A DNA stretch of 64,000 nucleotides from Aurelia coerulea (Eukaryota; Cnidaria; Scyphozoa; Semaeostomeae; Ulmaridae): assembly GCA_039566865.1 (NCBI GenBank), contig CM076944.1, positions 16,886,501 to 16,950,500 of the forward strand, in the 5' to 3' direction. Below, piece after piece: positions 54,330-64,000 of the stretch. The notes below the pieces were generated by a model. That model had not been told where the DNA came from. It saw only the letters and a list, made by a program, of their open reading frames with translations, and searched no databases. The position numbers were made by a program, and so were the translations under genes. Each line of letters starts with the position of its first letter. The first letter of the stretch is position 1.

Positions 54330-54701
54330 TAGACCAGGCTGTACTGGCGCTAGGTACCACTTTTCGGCGGACAAATCGGGACTATGATTTTTGGATAGCC
54401 ATATGCATTGGTATAACGAAATCAATGGTAAACGGGAAGTTTGTAATGATCTTGCGTGAAATGCGTCAATTACCATTCGGTACTAATGCCCAATGCGCGG
54501 TTTTTTTAAATGTTTACTTCTTTCTTAGACAGCGCAAGTATGTGGCACCTTTTATGCCATTTCTTGACTGGATAATCGTCTTTCGCATAAAATTAACGTT
54601 ATTAATTCAGAAAATATCAAAATTTACTGAATCAATATAGTAATTTGAGCATATGACGCCATTTTTATATGACGTAATCATTGCAAAACGAAAAATTTCG
54701 A
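54330..54701 (+). repeat. Dispersed repeat, ~370 bp (inverted partner 59072-59442)
   Basis: Starts tagaccaggctgtactggcg and is similar over its length to the minus strand of 59072-59442, including 'ggtaccacttttcggcgga' and 'gaaaatatcaaaatttac'. It lies about 90 bp upstream of the SOD2 exon in the presumed intron. Family unknown. Confidence 0.8.
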
Positions 54702-55685
54702 AACGTATGTTCAGCATGCTCACTCGCATAAGAGTTTGTAGGAACCTTGTTTATTGATTAAACTAAGCAACATTTTTGTTTACCTGCTCTGCATCCCATA
54801 TATTTAGCTCCTGTTCAAAGGCTAGAGCGTTCATGCGTGTCTAAGTGGCTACATCTAATGTTTTGCTTTGATCCTGAATGTAGCCATGAAGCTACAACAG
54901 ATTTGATTGGTTCGCAGAAGTTCTTATTGTCTTTGATAGGGTGAAATAACAATAGAAAATTGTAGCCTACACATTACGGATTCAATTTATGAAGTTTGAT
55001 TATGCAATGCAGTGAGGCATGCAGAAGTATCTTTGCATTCCTTTGCCAATCAAAACAATGGCGAGTCTGTCGTTCAAGATTCGAGCATTGTTTAATGGCA
55101 ATTACAACCACCTGATTGAATTTGATTGTAGAGTCATAATTGTTTTGATTGCCAAAACGATGCTGCAGGTATAAATACCTTTCCAATGACGCACTGCAAT
55201 TGTTGTGTTTTATCCCAGCACAAACAGCTCCTCGGAAAGTCTCTGGAGTCTTATTTGAGAACGAATACATTTGCAATTAAACACGTAGGCCTACCAGTAT
55301 ATGAAATCCCTTTCTTCCTGTCAATTCCTGTCAACCTGTAGAGGGGTATCGCCCTTGTGGAGCGCCATCAAATTTTGACAATTCTGATCGCACTGCAAAA
55401 GTTGCTGAATAAAAGAGTCTCGGGCTAGTTTTTCACAAAAAGCGCGCGAAAACAGTTTGCTGATGCCACCTCCAACATCGTGACTTGTCCTCGCTGTGTA
55501 ATATCATTTTGTTCCTTCACGAAATGAAAATAAAGTTGAACTAACCTGAAGGAGAATCGAAGGTATGTTCTTTTACAATCTGTTTTTTCATGGTCATTTC
55601 TCTTGTCGCTGCTTGAGTTCAAATATTGCAACCCTGATCTAAATTGGATGGCCTAACGTCGAGCTTCAACCTTTGAGATGACGAA
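54702..55685. other. No gene recognised
   Basis: Probably intronic or intergenic. ORFs at 54974-55276 and 55425-55631 have no recognised features. Confidence 0.4.
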
Positions 55686-55949
55686 TTAACAGGAATCCTT
55701 GAAATCACGCAAGCGATCTTGCCACCGCATGCCTCGATTATCAGAGCATTCTCTCGGGCCTAAATTAGTTTCAGCCAGCCTTCCTACCGAAAGCGAAAGT
55801 GCAGACGTGTCGTCATTGTTGTTATCAATCACAAAAAGCTCCTCCGTCACAGTCGCAATGGAAGCTAGGTTGACAAAAGATGCCACATAGTCCGTCCGCC
55901 CGCCCATCCACATTTTGTAATTTGACTGATCTATATGACAGCTACGCAT
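55686..55949 (-). CDS. Unidentified ORF, possible exon
   Basis: An 87-codon frame with an ATG at 55949 and stop at 55686. Composition looks coding-like but no domain is recognised. The ATG falls inside TACGCATGCGCTA (55944-55956), an NRF-1-type palindrome that often marks promoters, so transcription may start here in either direction. A divergent small ORF begins at 56150. Confidence 0.25.
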   Translation of the reverse strand: MRSCHIDQSNYKMWMGGRTDYVASFVNLASIATVTEELFVIDNNNDDTSALSLSVGRLAETNLGPRECSDNRGMRWQDRLRDFKDSC

Positions 55950-56149
55950 GCGCTATCGCGACTGCTGTGCTGCAATGAGTCAGCAAGCAACGTAAGAACC
56001 TGTTGTTGTAGTTGCTCTGTCAAATCCATCTTTGTTGTTCCATCCAATCACAAGCACCAATGAGTCTACATATTGTCTACGATTGTCTGCTTGTTCTTTT
56101 GTTTGAATCTGCCACACATCGCCCAAATTCCAGATTCAAACTCGTCTAA

Positions 56150-56293
56150 ATGGCTGCTAATCGCAGCAAAAAAACGGATCAAGTTGAAAATCCCCGTGCC
56201 TGCAGACACCTGGAAATGCCGCAGGATTGGAAACAACAGAGAATGGAAAAGATTGATATGGAAGATCAACCTGGGAGACAATACCTTCCATGA
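56150..56293 (+). CDS. Small ORF, 47 codons, unidentified
   Basis: Frame beginning MAANRSKKTDQVENPRACRH with a stop at 56291-56293. It is very polar, with charged helix-forming residues. It lies 200 bp from the divergent minus-strand ORF. It may be a real short protein or first exon, or chance. Confidence 0.3.
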   Translation: MAANRSKKTDQVENPRACRHLEMPQDWKQQRMEKIDMEDQPGRQYLP

Positions 56294-57185
56294 TAAATTT
56301 TAGCACAATACTATCATTAATAGGTCCTTGGAGCTTTCTTGTTTCTTGAACTAAACAGGTTTCTATATCATAGCTTTCTCGGATTCCTTGTTAGTCTTTG
56401 CGCTGGATGAATAGTTCTAAATATTCTATTTCTACGGGATGAACTTTGTCTCTCGAGTTTGAGGACGCAAAAATTGTTTCAATAAAAATCTCGCAAAGCT
56501 GTTATACTATGGTATGACGCTATTTATTGAGTTCATTATCACATGAGTTTAGAACACGGAAGCTCAGTTGTTCCCTTTCTATGTACAACGTGGCTAAAAT
56601 TTTTCGGCTATTTACATATACAGGTTGGGTTTGGATGAATGCTCTTGTCAATCACATCAACTTCTTTGTCCGTCTCAAAAAAATGGATTGTTCAAATCTC
56701 TCGTTCATCCAATGAGTTCCATGTTTTTCATTTCAAACAAACAGAGTGAATTCGGGTACTTTCAGCATTAGTTTGTGCAATAAACTCAAAATTCTAGCGA
56801 CAGCATTTGTGCTCTGTGAATGCAATGATAATATTGACTGGCAATGTGATATATTGATCTCCTTTATTGATGTGTTTGTGTTCGAAAATTTGGTATTACT
56901 GCCGTACAGAAACCAATCATATTCCTCAAGAATATCAGCTAATTCTTCCAGTTAAGTCCCAAGATAAACCAAGTGATCTAAATCTATAAGTTAGCTTGTT
57001 AAAACTTTGGATTATTTGCAGCAATTTTCTAGCAAGCTGCTTTTCCTGTTCTGAAAAATGACCATATATAGTCATTACCTGTGAAAGTGTTCAAACCTAG
57101 CATGCATCTCTTCAATAGATCAGACAGGTCGATATTAATAAGCTAAAGTAATTTGCGGTGCATCTATTCCATATTCAAGATCAAC
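56294..57185. other. No gene recognised
   Basis: AT-rich sequence without recognisable features. Confidence 0.4.
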
Positions 57186-57715
57186 TCAGTCTTGCTGATC
57201 AAGCAACTTATTTAGTATATCTATATTATATTTGCAATACCATCTTATAATAACGTTCTTGAGAGGATGGATGCTCAACACGTGGTAGCAGTGCAGTAGA
57301 AGCTTTGGATCAGCCTGTTCCTGTTTGCTAGCTAGCTCCGCTTTAATTTCGCACAAGGCAAGTGTCACTTTGCAGCAGTCGTTACCTTTTCCGCGGAAAC
57401 CTTTCACTTGTTTGATGAAATAACAACTTTGCTAGGAATTCAACTTGACTTTCTTTCGGCTGATGTTAGGGAGACTTCTTGGTATCACGTGGTAGCAGTG
57501 CAGTAGAAGCTTTGGATCAGCCTGTTCCTGATTGCTAGCTAGCTCCGCTTTAATTTCGCACAAGGCAAGTGTCACTTTGCAGCAGTCGTTACCTTTGAGG
57601 AGCAGATCTTCTAGCAGTGTAGCAAATTAAATGCCTTTGCCTGCGATGGTATCCCTCATACTAAACATCAATTGCCGTTCGATGTCACCACAAGTGGAAA
57701 AGTCACGGAAAGTCC
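57186..57715 (-). pseudogene. Coding-like, duplicated segment of an unidentified gene
   Basis: The minus strand contains two near-identical copies of a frame including DCCKVTLALCEIKAELAS and DPKLLLHCYHV. The upstream copy continues back through IERQLMFSMRDTIAGKG, with a stop in between. It looks like decayed coding sequence of a host gene, but I do not recognise the family. Further coding-like minus-strand frames lie at 58317-58729. Confidence 0.3.
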
Positions 57716-57808
57716 GCGGAAACCTTTGACTTGTTTGATGAAATAACAACTTTGCTAGGAATTCAACTTGAGTTTCTTTCGGCTGATGTTAGGGAGACTT
57801 CTTGGTAT
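57279..57808. repeat. Tandem duplication with an internal deletion in one copy
   Basis: Block X (57279-57391) recurs at 57485-57595, and block Y (57391-57483) recurs at 57715-57808. The second copy has an extra ~120 bp (57596-57714) between X and Y. The order X-Y-X-Z-Y implies duplication of X-Z-Y followed by loss of Z from the first copy, or gain in the second. Identity is high. Confidence 0.85.
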
Positions 57809-59071
57809 GTAGTTGCAACAATGTCAGTTCGACTATTTCCAGACAGCAGCTGCTTCAACAACTTTTACATGGAATCTTTGTATGTTTGTGCTTCTTGTGT
57901 TATGCAAACAATGCCGACAAGGGACACAGATGCGATTTGCTTTTACGACTGACTTCCCTTTGGTGTATTACAGGGCTCATCATTTTCTTGAGAATGACTT
58001 GGATCAACTTGCTTTTGGGATAGCTCTTCTTGAATCGTGCAGGTTTGCTAAGTGAACGGAATTGAGCATAAAGTGTATTCAAGTTCTCTATCTAAGTTCT
58101 CTCTCTAAGTCGATAAGTTCTCTTTGCTAAAAGGAGGTCATGCTCCAAGGATATTTTGATCGGATTGCGAAGCTTGACTTGACTGGACTCAAGGGATTCT
58201 TGGCGGAAATTTTGGCTCTCATCCTCCCCAAGACATCTCCTTAAAAAAGTAGTTCGGCAGCAATATGGTCTCCAAGAGCAATGCCAACAGAACTCAAAAC
58301 GACAGTCTTGTCTTTCTCAAGATTTGGATAAAAAACGTTCGTTAAGATGCTCCTGTTTCAATACCTCTACCTTATGATAATACGCTTGACGAATTTGTCT
58401 GTCCGCTAGATATGTGATAGTCAAAGAGGTTTGTAAGTGCTGGCTGACCTGTTCACTTCTGCAAGTGTTTTTGAATTTTCCACTTGCTCTGAACGATTCA
58501 ACGTTCACTTCAAAACAACTCAACTATCGCCAGCAAAGCACTTGCTCAATCCTAATGTTATGGCATCTCTGCTGAGCATTTGTTCTCCTTTCTGATCGAT
58601 AGGAGCTATCCCGAAACGACTCTTGGACTTGCAGTAACACACGATATTGGTTGAGCAGGTTTTCAGTTCCGGATAGAAATCAAACCATGGTCCGCCTAGT
58701 TCATTTTCTGGTGCAAAACATAATGACAAATAGAACTTCTAGCAATGAAGTCTCATCTCAAAATAGTTATGTTGAACCGCCAACTGAATGAAACGCTGAG
58801 TTTGCATAAGATCCAAGTAAAACAGTGGCCAGAAACGTGACGTTCCACCTAACTTTTCTCTTGCAAATACTTTAATCAAGATCCTGATACTTTGCTACAA
58901 TATACTGAAGATGTTAGCATGAATAAAGGAAATAGCCTGTCCATTGTTTGCAACCGTCCGGGATTTGCAGGTGTCCACAGAAATGAAGTATTCAATTTCA
59001 GGCGTCTTTATAATCAATAAAAGACGTTCCTGCCCAAAGTTTTCCAGAATAGAACGTCATGATCGTCAGTT
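57809..59071. other. No gene confidently recognised
   Basis: Minus-strand frames at 58317-58523 and 58520-58729 look weakly coding-like and are broken. Nothing on the plus strand is supported. Confidence 0.35.
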
Positions 59072-59442
59072 GCGAAATATTTCGTTTGCAGTGATGACGT
59101 CACATAAGAATGACATCATATGGTCAAATTATCATGTAGATTCTGTAAATTTTGATATTTTCTCGGTTAATAACAATAATCTTATGCGATAGACGCCTCT
59201 ACAGTAAAGTAAGTGCATACAAGGCGTCACATGCATTCGCTTTTCAAGAAAGGGTTGAAAATTTAAAAAACCGCGCGTTGGGCCTAAGTACCCAACGGTA
59301 ATTGACGCGTTTCGCGCAAGATCATTACAAACTTCCCGTTTACCATCGATTTTCGTTATACCAATGTATAGAGCTATCCAAAAATCATAGTCCCGATTTC
59401 TCCGCCGAAAAGTGGTACCTAGCGCCAGTACAGCCTGGTCTA
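59072..59442 (-). repeat. Dispersed repeat, inverted partner of 54330-54701
   Basis: Minus-strand copy of the same ~370-bp family. Together the pair could fold across about 4.4 kb or recombine to invert the interval. Confidence 0.8.
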
Positions 59443-59585
59443 TTTGTGTGAAGGTGAAGTTGCAGTTTTTATTGCCAAGCATTGGCATTGCACGAGTATA
59501 CTGGGTTTCATTCCACGCAAAATACATTGGATCAAACTGTTAACATAAAAATTGGCAAAGAACATGTCAAGCAGGCTTGATATGT

Positions 59586-60160
59586 CAGGTTTCTTGGTAC
59601 TCTGTTGGATGAGAACCTCAACTGGAGGTATCACTTGAGTGAACTATCAAAAAAGTTAGCAAGAAATTGTGGAATGTTCTTCAAAATAAGACATTTATTG
59701 CCTACTAGTGTCTTAGTTTCTTTCTATAACTCCTTACTTGCCTCTTTTCTTCAAAATGGAAATCATTGTTTGGGGTCTTACCTATGACATCCATACTAAA
59801 CCAATATATCTTCTGCAAAAGAAAATTGTAAAACTATCGCTTTCAAGAGTTTTTCTTCTCCATCTAAACCAATTTTCTCTGACTTGAAAATTCTTAAGTT
59901 GCATGATCTACTCGATTTAAAGCTGCTTATAATTGTCTATGAATCTGTAAATAGGATATCTCCTTCTTGCTTTCATACTTTTTTTGAAATTTTAGAAGAT
60001 GTTCATCAATATGCTATCAGACAGGCTCGTAGGGGGGGGGGGGGGGATCTTTTCATTACACAACAGAAAATCCTGGAACAAAATCCCCTTCAATATCAAA
60101 CAAGCTCCTTCCGCAATGAGTGTTCGTCGTCAATTAAAAATGCATCTGTTCTCTAGTAAA
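59586..60160 (+). pseudogene. LINE C-terminal fragment
   Basis: Frames read MDENLNWRYHLSELSKKLAR, then SFYNSLLASFLQ and, after shifts, ILKLHDLLDLKLLIIVYESVN. It is an RT thumb and C-terminal domain, with a poly-G run (60030-60046) and frameshifts. The catalytic core is absent. Confidence 0.75.
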
Positions 60161-60957
60161 TATAAATCCTAGTTCTTTTGATAAGACAATTTTCACACAT
60201 CAATCAATCTCTTAATAACTTGTTGCCAACTTATTTACTATCGGTTTTGAAAATAGGGCATGCTCTCTCCTCGATTAGTTTATCTACGGAGAGAGCTCCT
60301 CCCTTAAGAAATTCATCTACATGCATACCCCAATTGTATCTGTTATCGCATATCGCATATCCTTGGAAATGATGAGAATCACCTATTACTGAGGCCTTGC
60401 CATGCAAATGTTTGCTATTGGGTATGCCAAAAACATGTCAATTTGTAATGATGACAAAACAGCATGAAATTTAGGGTTGGAATCACGTATGTCCAAATGA
60501 ACGACTCACATTTGATTCCCATCATCCAACATAATTTCAAATTTTGCAGAGACTAGTTTAAAACATGTTTTTGGTTCTTACAACAATGAGAACTTCAAGG
60601 AATGACAACCTTTCAAAATGCAAGGTTTTGCCTCCTGCAGTTTTCAAATGAAAGTTTCTTGCTGATCATTACTTTTGAAAGTTCAATATATATACTAAAT
60701 AGTCACTGTGGTTAATTATAAACTAAACCCCACCGGTGAGCCACCTACAATGGAAAGGAATAACCAATTAATGTTAGTGGTGGAATGTTCACAGATTCCC
60801 TTCTCTTCTTTTGACTAAACAATATAGTGCTCCCGGTGGACAACTACTGTAATCAGAATTACATGCCAATGGCCAAACAAAACTTGTAGAATATAATGAA
60901 CATAACAAAAATAAAGTTGGTCTTGCGACATTTGTCATTATTTGTCCAAGGCTGTGT
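60161..60957. other. No gene recognised
   Basis: AT-rich; contains a small ORF at 60178-60372 without features. Confidence 0.4.
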
Positions 60958-61650
60958 CTAGTATAACTTTGTCAAATTTCCGCTTTGTACTCCACGTAGA
61001 AGTCTTTCGTTTGAAGCTCCTCTTTTTGTCAAGCCTTCCGCAATCTGTAGTTCTGCGCTTATCCATTTCACATATGCAACTTCACCTCTATCAATCATTT
61101 GCTTGATGCTTGCTATATCGACATGTAGAAGCTTTTCATCAACCAGTTTTGTTGAGTGTATGTTTTCAAACAAAGACTTGTTGTCTATATAACAGCATAC
61201 AGGAATTTTCTCCTTTTCTAATATCCCTGAAAGCACCGAACCAATATATATAGCCATATCCAAGCCATCAACGAGTGCCAAGGTCTCCGCAGCAATAGTA
61301 CTTTTCACCACTCGTTTTACTTTTCTTGATGACCATGATATTGGGCAACATCGTCCCTCTTTACCCACAAGGAAAATCACGTATCCTTCTGCACTGGAAA
61401 CGCCGTCACTCAAATTGGCATATGATGCGTCAGAATACAGTGCGATGTGTAAATCTTTTGGATCTCCAAGACTGGGAAACCTAATCTTTGGCAGCTCTCC
61501 TTTAACTTTCTTTATGATCTTGTTCGCTTGGTTCAAATGAGAAACTTTTGCATTCTTTATTGATATGCTCAAATCTAAAACATCGTAGCTTATGTCTGGT
61601 CTGGACTGGCCACATATCCAGTTGAGTTGGCCAGTTGTCTCCCTTAAAGT
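60958..61650 (-). pseudogene. Ty1/copia-type retrotransposon fragment: RT end and RNase H
   Basis: The minus strand reads GQLNWICGQSRPDISYDV (end of the copia RT region), then LHIALYSDASYANLSDG, WSSRKVKRVVKSTIAAETLA and YIDNKSLFENIHSTK with VKWISAELQIAEGLTKRGA. This is the RNase H domain of copia-type polyproteins, with active-site Asp and Glu positions visible. It is 5'-truncated and no LTR or integrase is seen. Confidence 0.85.
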
Positions 61651-61784
61651 TGTCTTTTCACTTTCGTTCAGTCATCATGAATTCTCATCTTTCGAATGGG
61701 GGACATTGGTATCATCTGCATGCCCATAGTGTATTCGTGTTGTTGCAAAAGAATGCCATGTTGTCAACCGTACCATTGACAACA

Positions 61785-62131
61785 AAAAAAGATATTCGCA
61801 ATATCGCAACATTTTGATTTCTTGCATCAGACACTCCAAAAAGATGTACTTTCAAGAATTGCTTGATAAGAAATCTACAAGAATTACAAAAATGTGGACC
61901 GTTCTTGCTAAAATGCTAAACCCAAACAAGAAATCCCAATGCTCTTCTATTAAAGAAATAATTTCTGATGGAATTTCGTACAAAGATGATTCAAAAATAG
62001 CAAATGCATTAAACTCCCATTTCTGTAACATTGGAAGTAAAATTTCTTCAAAAGTACAAAACACAAAGTTTCACTTTTCCTCCTTTCAAAAAGCACCACG
62101 AGACAAAAGCTTCTTCTTAGAAATGACAAAT
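61785..62131 (+). pseudogene. LINE H: RT N-terminal region, first part
   Basis: Reads QYRNILISCIRHSKKMYFQE, then ISDGISYKDDSKIANALNSH and FFLEMTN, the linker and start of a LINE RT. Here LINE I begins. The frame continues at 63031 with INEVISEINKLKTKKA. Upstream it is broken by frameshifts. Confidence 0.8.
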
Positions 62132-63030
62132 TTTTATATATTTTTTTTTTATTAATTCATATTTTTACACGATATCCCATCAGTACAAAATTAAACTACA
62201 AAAGTTACAAGTTTGTTTTAAATGAAAAATGAAAAACAAAATTTAAAATTTGGTATTAGCTAGGATTGGATCCAGGCTGAGATCTGATCTTCCTGGGAGT
62301 CGTGTTTTAGTTAGGGTTTACTGAGCTCTTTAAATGCGTTTTCAATTTTCTTTTAAACTGATAGAGCGAGGGGATTTCCCTTATTTCGATTGGTATTTCA
62401 TTCCAAGCTTTAAGCCCGGAAAGGTGGAAACTTTTTTTTGTACACTCAAGTTTAAACTTGGGGATGTCCAGATTTCTATTGTTTCTTGTGTTATACCTAG
62501 AAATTTCATTCCTCTGACTATACTTGTTCCAGAGGCTCTCAGGGCACTGCTTGTGGACTATTTTGTGTGTCATGATAGATCTGTCAAAATAGATGATTTG
62601 ATCAACGTTCAGCCCATTATTGATCCAGGGGTCCTTTATTCTAGCATTTTGAATAATTGAGAAGGCCCTGTTCTGTAGACGCTGAAGAGTTTGCAGCTTC
62701 GAGTTGGGCAGGCTACCCCAGATAACATTCCCATATCGGAGGTGACTTTCAACCAGCGCATGGTAAACCTCACATAGCTTAGATTGCGGACGAACGTTTT
62801 TAAGTTTTTTCAGTGCAGACAAACCACTTGCTACTTTACCTTTCAAGGATTTGAAGTGTTCCTTCCAACTTAGATTCTCGTCCACAATAACCCCTAGTGG
62901 TTTAGTTTTTGTCACTCGTTTTATTTCTGTGCCATTAAGTTTCAATGGAGCCAGAGGTTCAATTTTGTTAATTCTACGTGGATGGCCGATAAGCATAAAC
63001 TCAGTCTTTTTTGGATTGGCACTTAATTTA
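62132..63030 (-). mobile_element. LINE I: 5'-truncated insertion in LINE H with TSD
   Basis: Flanked by acaaat (62126-62131 and 63031-63036). The sequence starts inside an RT thumb and ends in an AT-rich tail. Removing it with one acaaat restores the LINE H frame. Confidence 0.9.
62307..63028 (-). CDS. LINE I RT thumb and C-terminal domain
   Basis: The native part starts at LSANPKKTEFMLIGHPRR and continues KPLGVIVDENLSWKEH, RYGNVIWGSLPN, LKAWNEIPIEIREI and a stop at 62307. The open frame extends further (to 63218), but that part is antisense LINE H sequence. No start codon. No internal stop, so the insertion is young. Confidence 0.88.
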
Positions 63031-63036
63031 ACAAAT

Positions 63037-64000
63037 ATAAACGAAGTAATCAGTGAGATAAATAAATTGAAGACAAAAAAAGCTGCTGGCCATGATGGTG
63101 TAAAACCTGTGATAATAAAAAAATCTTGTCTTGGCCAAACCCTTGACACACATTTACAATGCCTCTTTTGAGACTGGAATAATGCCAGACATTTGGAAAA
63201 TCGCAAAGGTAATCCCAATTTTCAAAAAGGGTGAAAGGCATAACCCAAATAACTACAGGCCCATTTCCTTGCTATCATGTTTTGAAAAAATATTAGAACG
63301 CCTATTAGCAAAACGCATGATTTCATTCTTAAAGAAAAACAAAATCCTCTATGAACTACAGTTTGGCTTCAGAGAGCATCATTCAACCGTTCATGCCCTT
63401 TTGGAACTCCTTGACAACATATATCAAAATCTGGATGATAACAACTCTTGCATCGGTGTCTTCCTGGATCTCTCAAAAGCTTTCGATACCATAGATCATG
63501 ATATACTTCTTAAAAAACTATTTCATTATGGCTTCAGAGGGAAAATTCACGATTGGTTTGTCAGCTATCTCCAGAACAGGAAACAATATACTTGTGTGAA
63601 CGGAACAAAGTCTACCCATCAGCAAATCCATAAAGGGGTGCCTCAAGGATCAGTATTAGGGCCCATACTTTTCTCTCTATATGTTAATGATACGCCAAAT
63701 GCAACTTCTGCCAAACCAAGACTATTTGCCGATGACACTTGCATCTTTACTTTTCATGTAAATATTGCAAAATTATCCTCATCAACAAATCAAGAACTTA
63801 AGATGCTCAATGAATGGCTAAAAGCAAACAAACTATTAGTAAATACTGACAAAACAAATTTTTCCATTTTCTTACCTTCCAAAAACAGTCCAACAGCAAC
63901 TAGCACCATATCAATGGGGGATGAACTTAGTAGAGCCGAGGAGATTAAATACCTTGGCGTTAGGATAGACGAAAAGCTATCTTGGAGTTCACATATCAAT
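63037..64000 (+). pseudogene. LINE H: reverse transcriptase, runs off window end
   Basis: After KAAGHDGVKPVIIKK, a frameshift near 63115, then IMPDIWKIAKVIPIFKKGE, NYRPISLL, FGFREHHST, FLDLSKAFDTIDHDIL, GVPQGSVLGPILFSLYVND and catalytic FADDTCIF, still open at 64000 (YLGVRIDEKLSW). It has the CR1/L2-like RT pattern. From the frameshift to the window end no stop occurs. Confidence 0.9.

Noticed and set aside
63029..63218. N-terminal 64 codons of the 303-codon minus-strand ORF
   Set aside because: They are antisense to LINE H RT beyond the LINE I junction and are not part of the LINE I protein.

Overview
This is invertebrate nuclear DNA, AT-rich and dominated by transposable elements. The mix of LINE families, Penelope-like elements (PLEs) and small inverted-repeat elements, plus one mitochondrial MnSOD-type exon, fits an aquatic invertebrate, most likely a cnidarian. 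That assignment is inference. No bacterial-style gene organisation is present. Only one host exon is convincingly recognised (54122-54238, minus strand). A few other coding-like segments are weak.

Layout. 1-7300: a truncated LINE (A) whose 3' UTR is split by a second LINE (B). 7306-8092: inverted repeats. 8500-10740: a PLE GIY-YIG fragment beside a LINE interrupted by a ~1 kb insertion. 11315-15118: LINE C, with an intact ORF carrying a 2A-like motif and a PHD-like finger. 16300-24350: mostly non-coding repeats, including a 5'-truncated insertion with a clear target-site duplication (17921-18228) and a TA-flanked MITE (21876-22214). 24358-26760: four LINE tail fragments. 26838-31145: foldback structures, one interrupted by a TTAA-flanked piggyBac-like element. 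31490-36290: LINE D (ORF1 and ORF2), interrupted by a MITE. 36300-42900: further LINE fragments, a MITE containing a LINE, and a decayed LINE (A2) carrying a tRNA-derived SINE. 43000-53540: a PLE cluster in which many joints are (TA)n tracts. 53726-61650: a MITE, the MnSOD exon, a dispersed inverted repeat pair, a tandem duplication and a copia fragment. 61785-64000: LINE H, split by LINE I, running off the window end.

The most interesting content is the PLE cluster. PLE E1 has ORF1 and an RT/GIY-YIG ORF2 that both look intact. ORF2 has no early ATG and overlaps the end of ORF1 in the -1 frame; this is conserved in the second copy, E2. Around the PLEs, and in their orientation, are at least seven hammerhead-ribozyme-like sequence types. 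They share the core CUGANGA, one A or U, stem II, GAAA, and several have a palindromic stem III. A ~282-bp tandem repeat carries the same motif together with tRNA-like polymerase III boxes, making it a candidate small self-cleaving SINE or retrozyme. Two LINE families (C and A2) carry 2A-like motifs at the same architectural position. Several insertions can be dated relative to each other because the split target is still readable.
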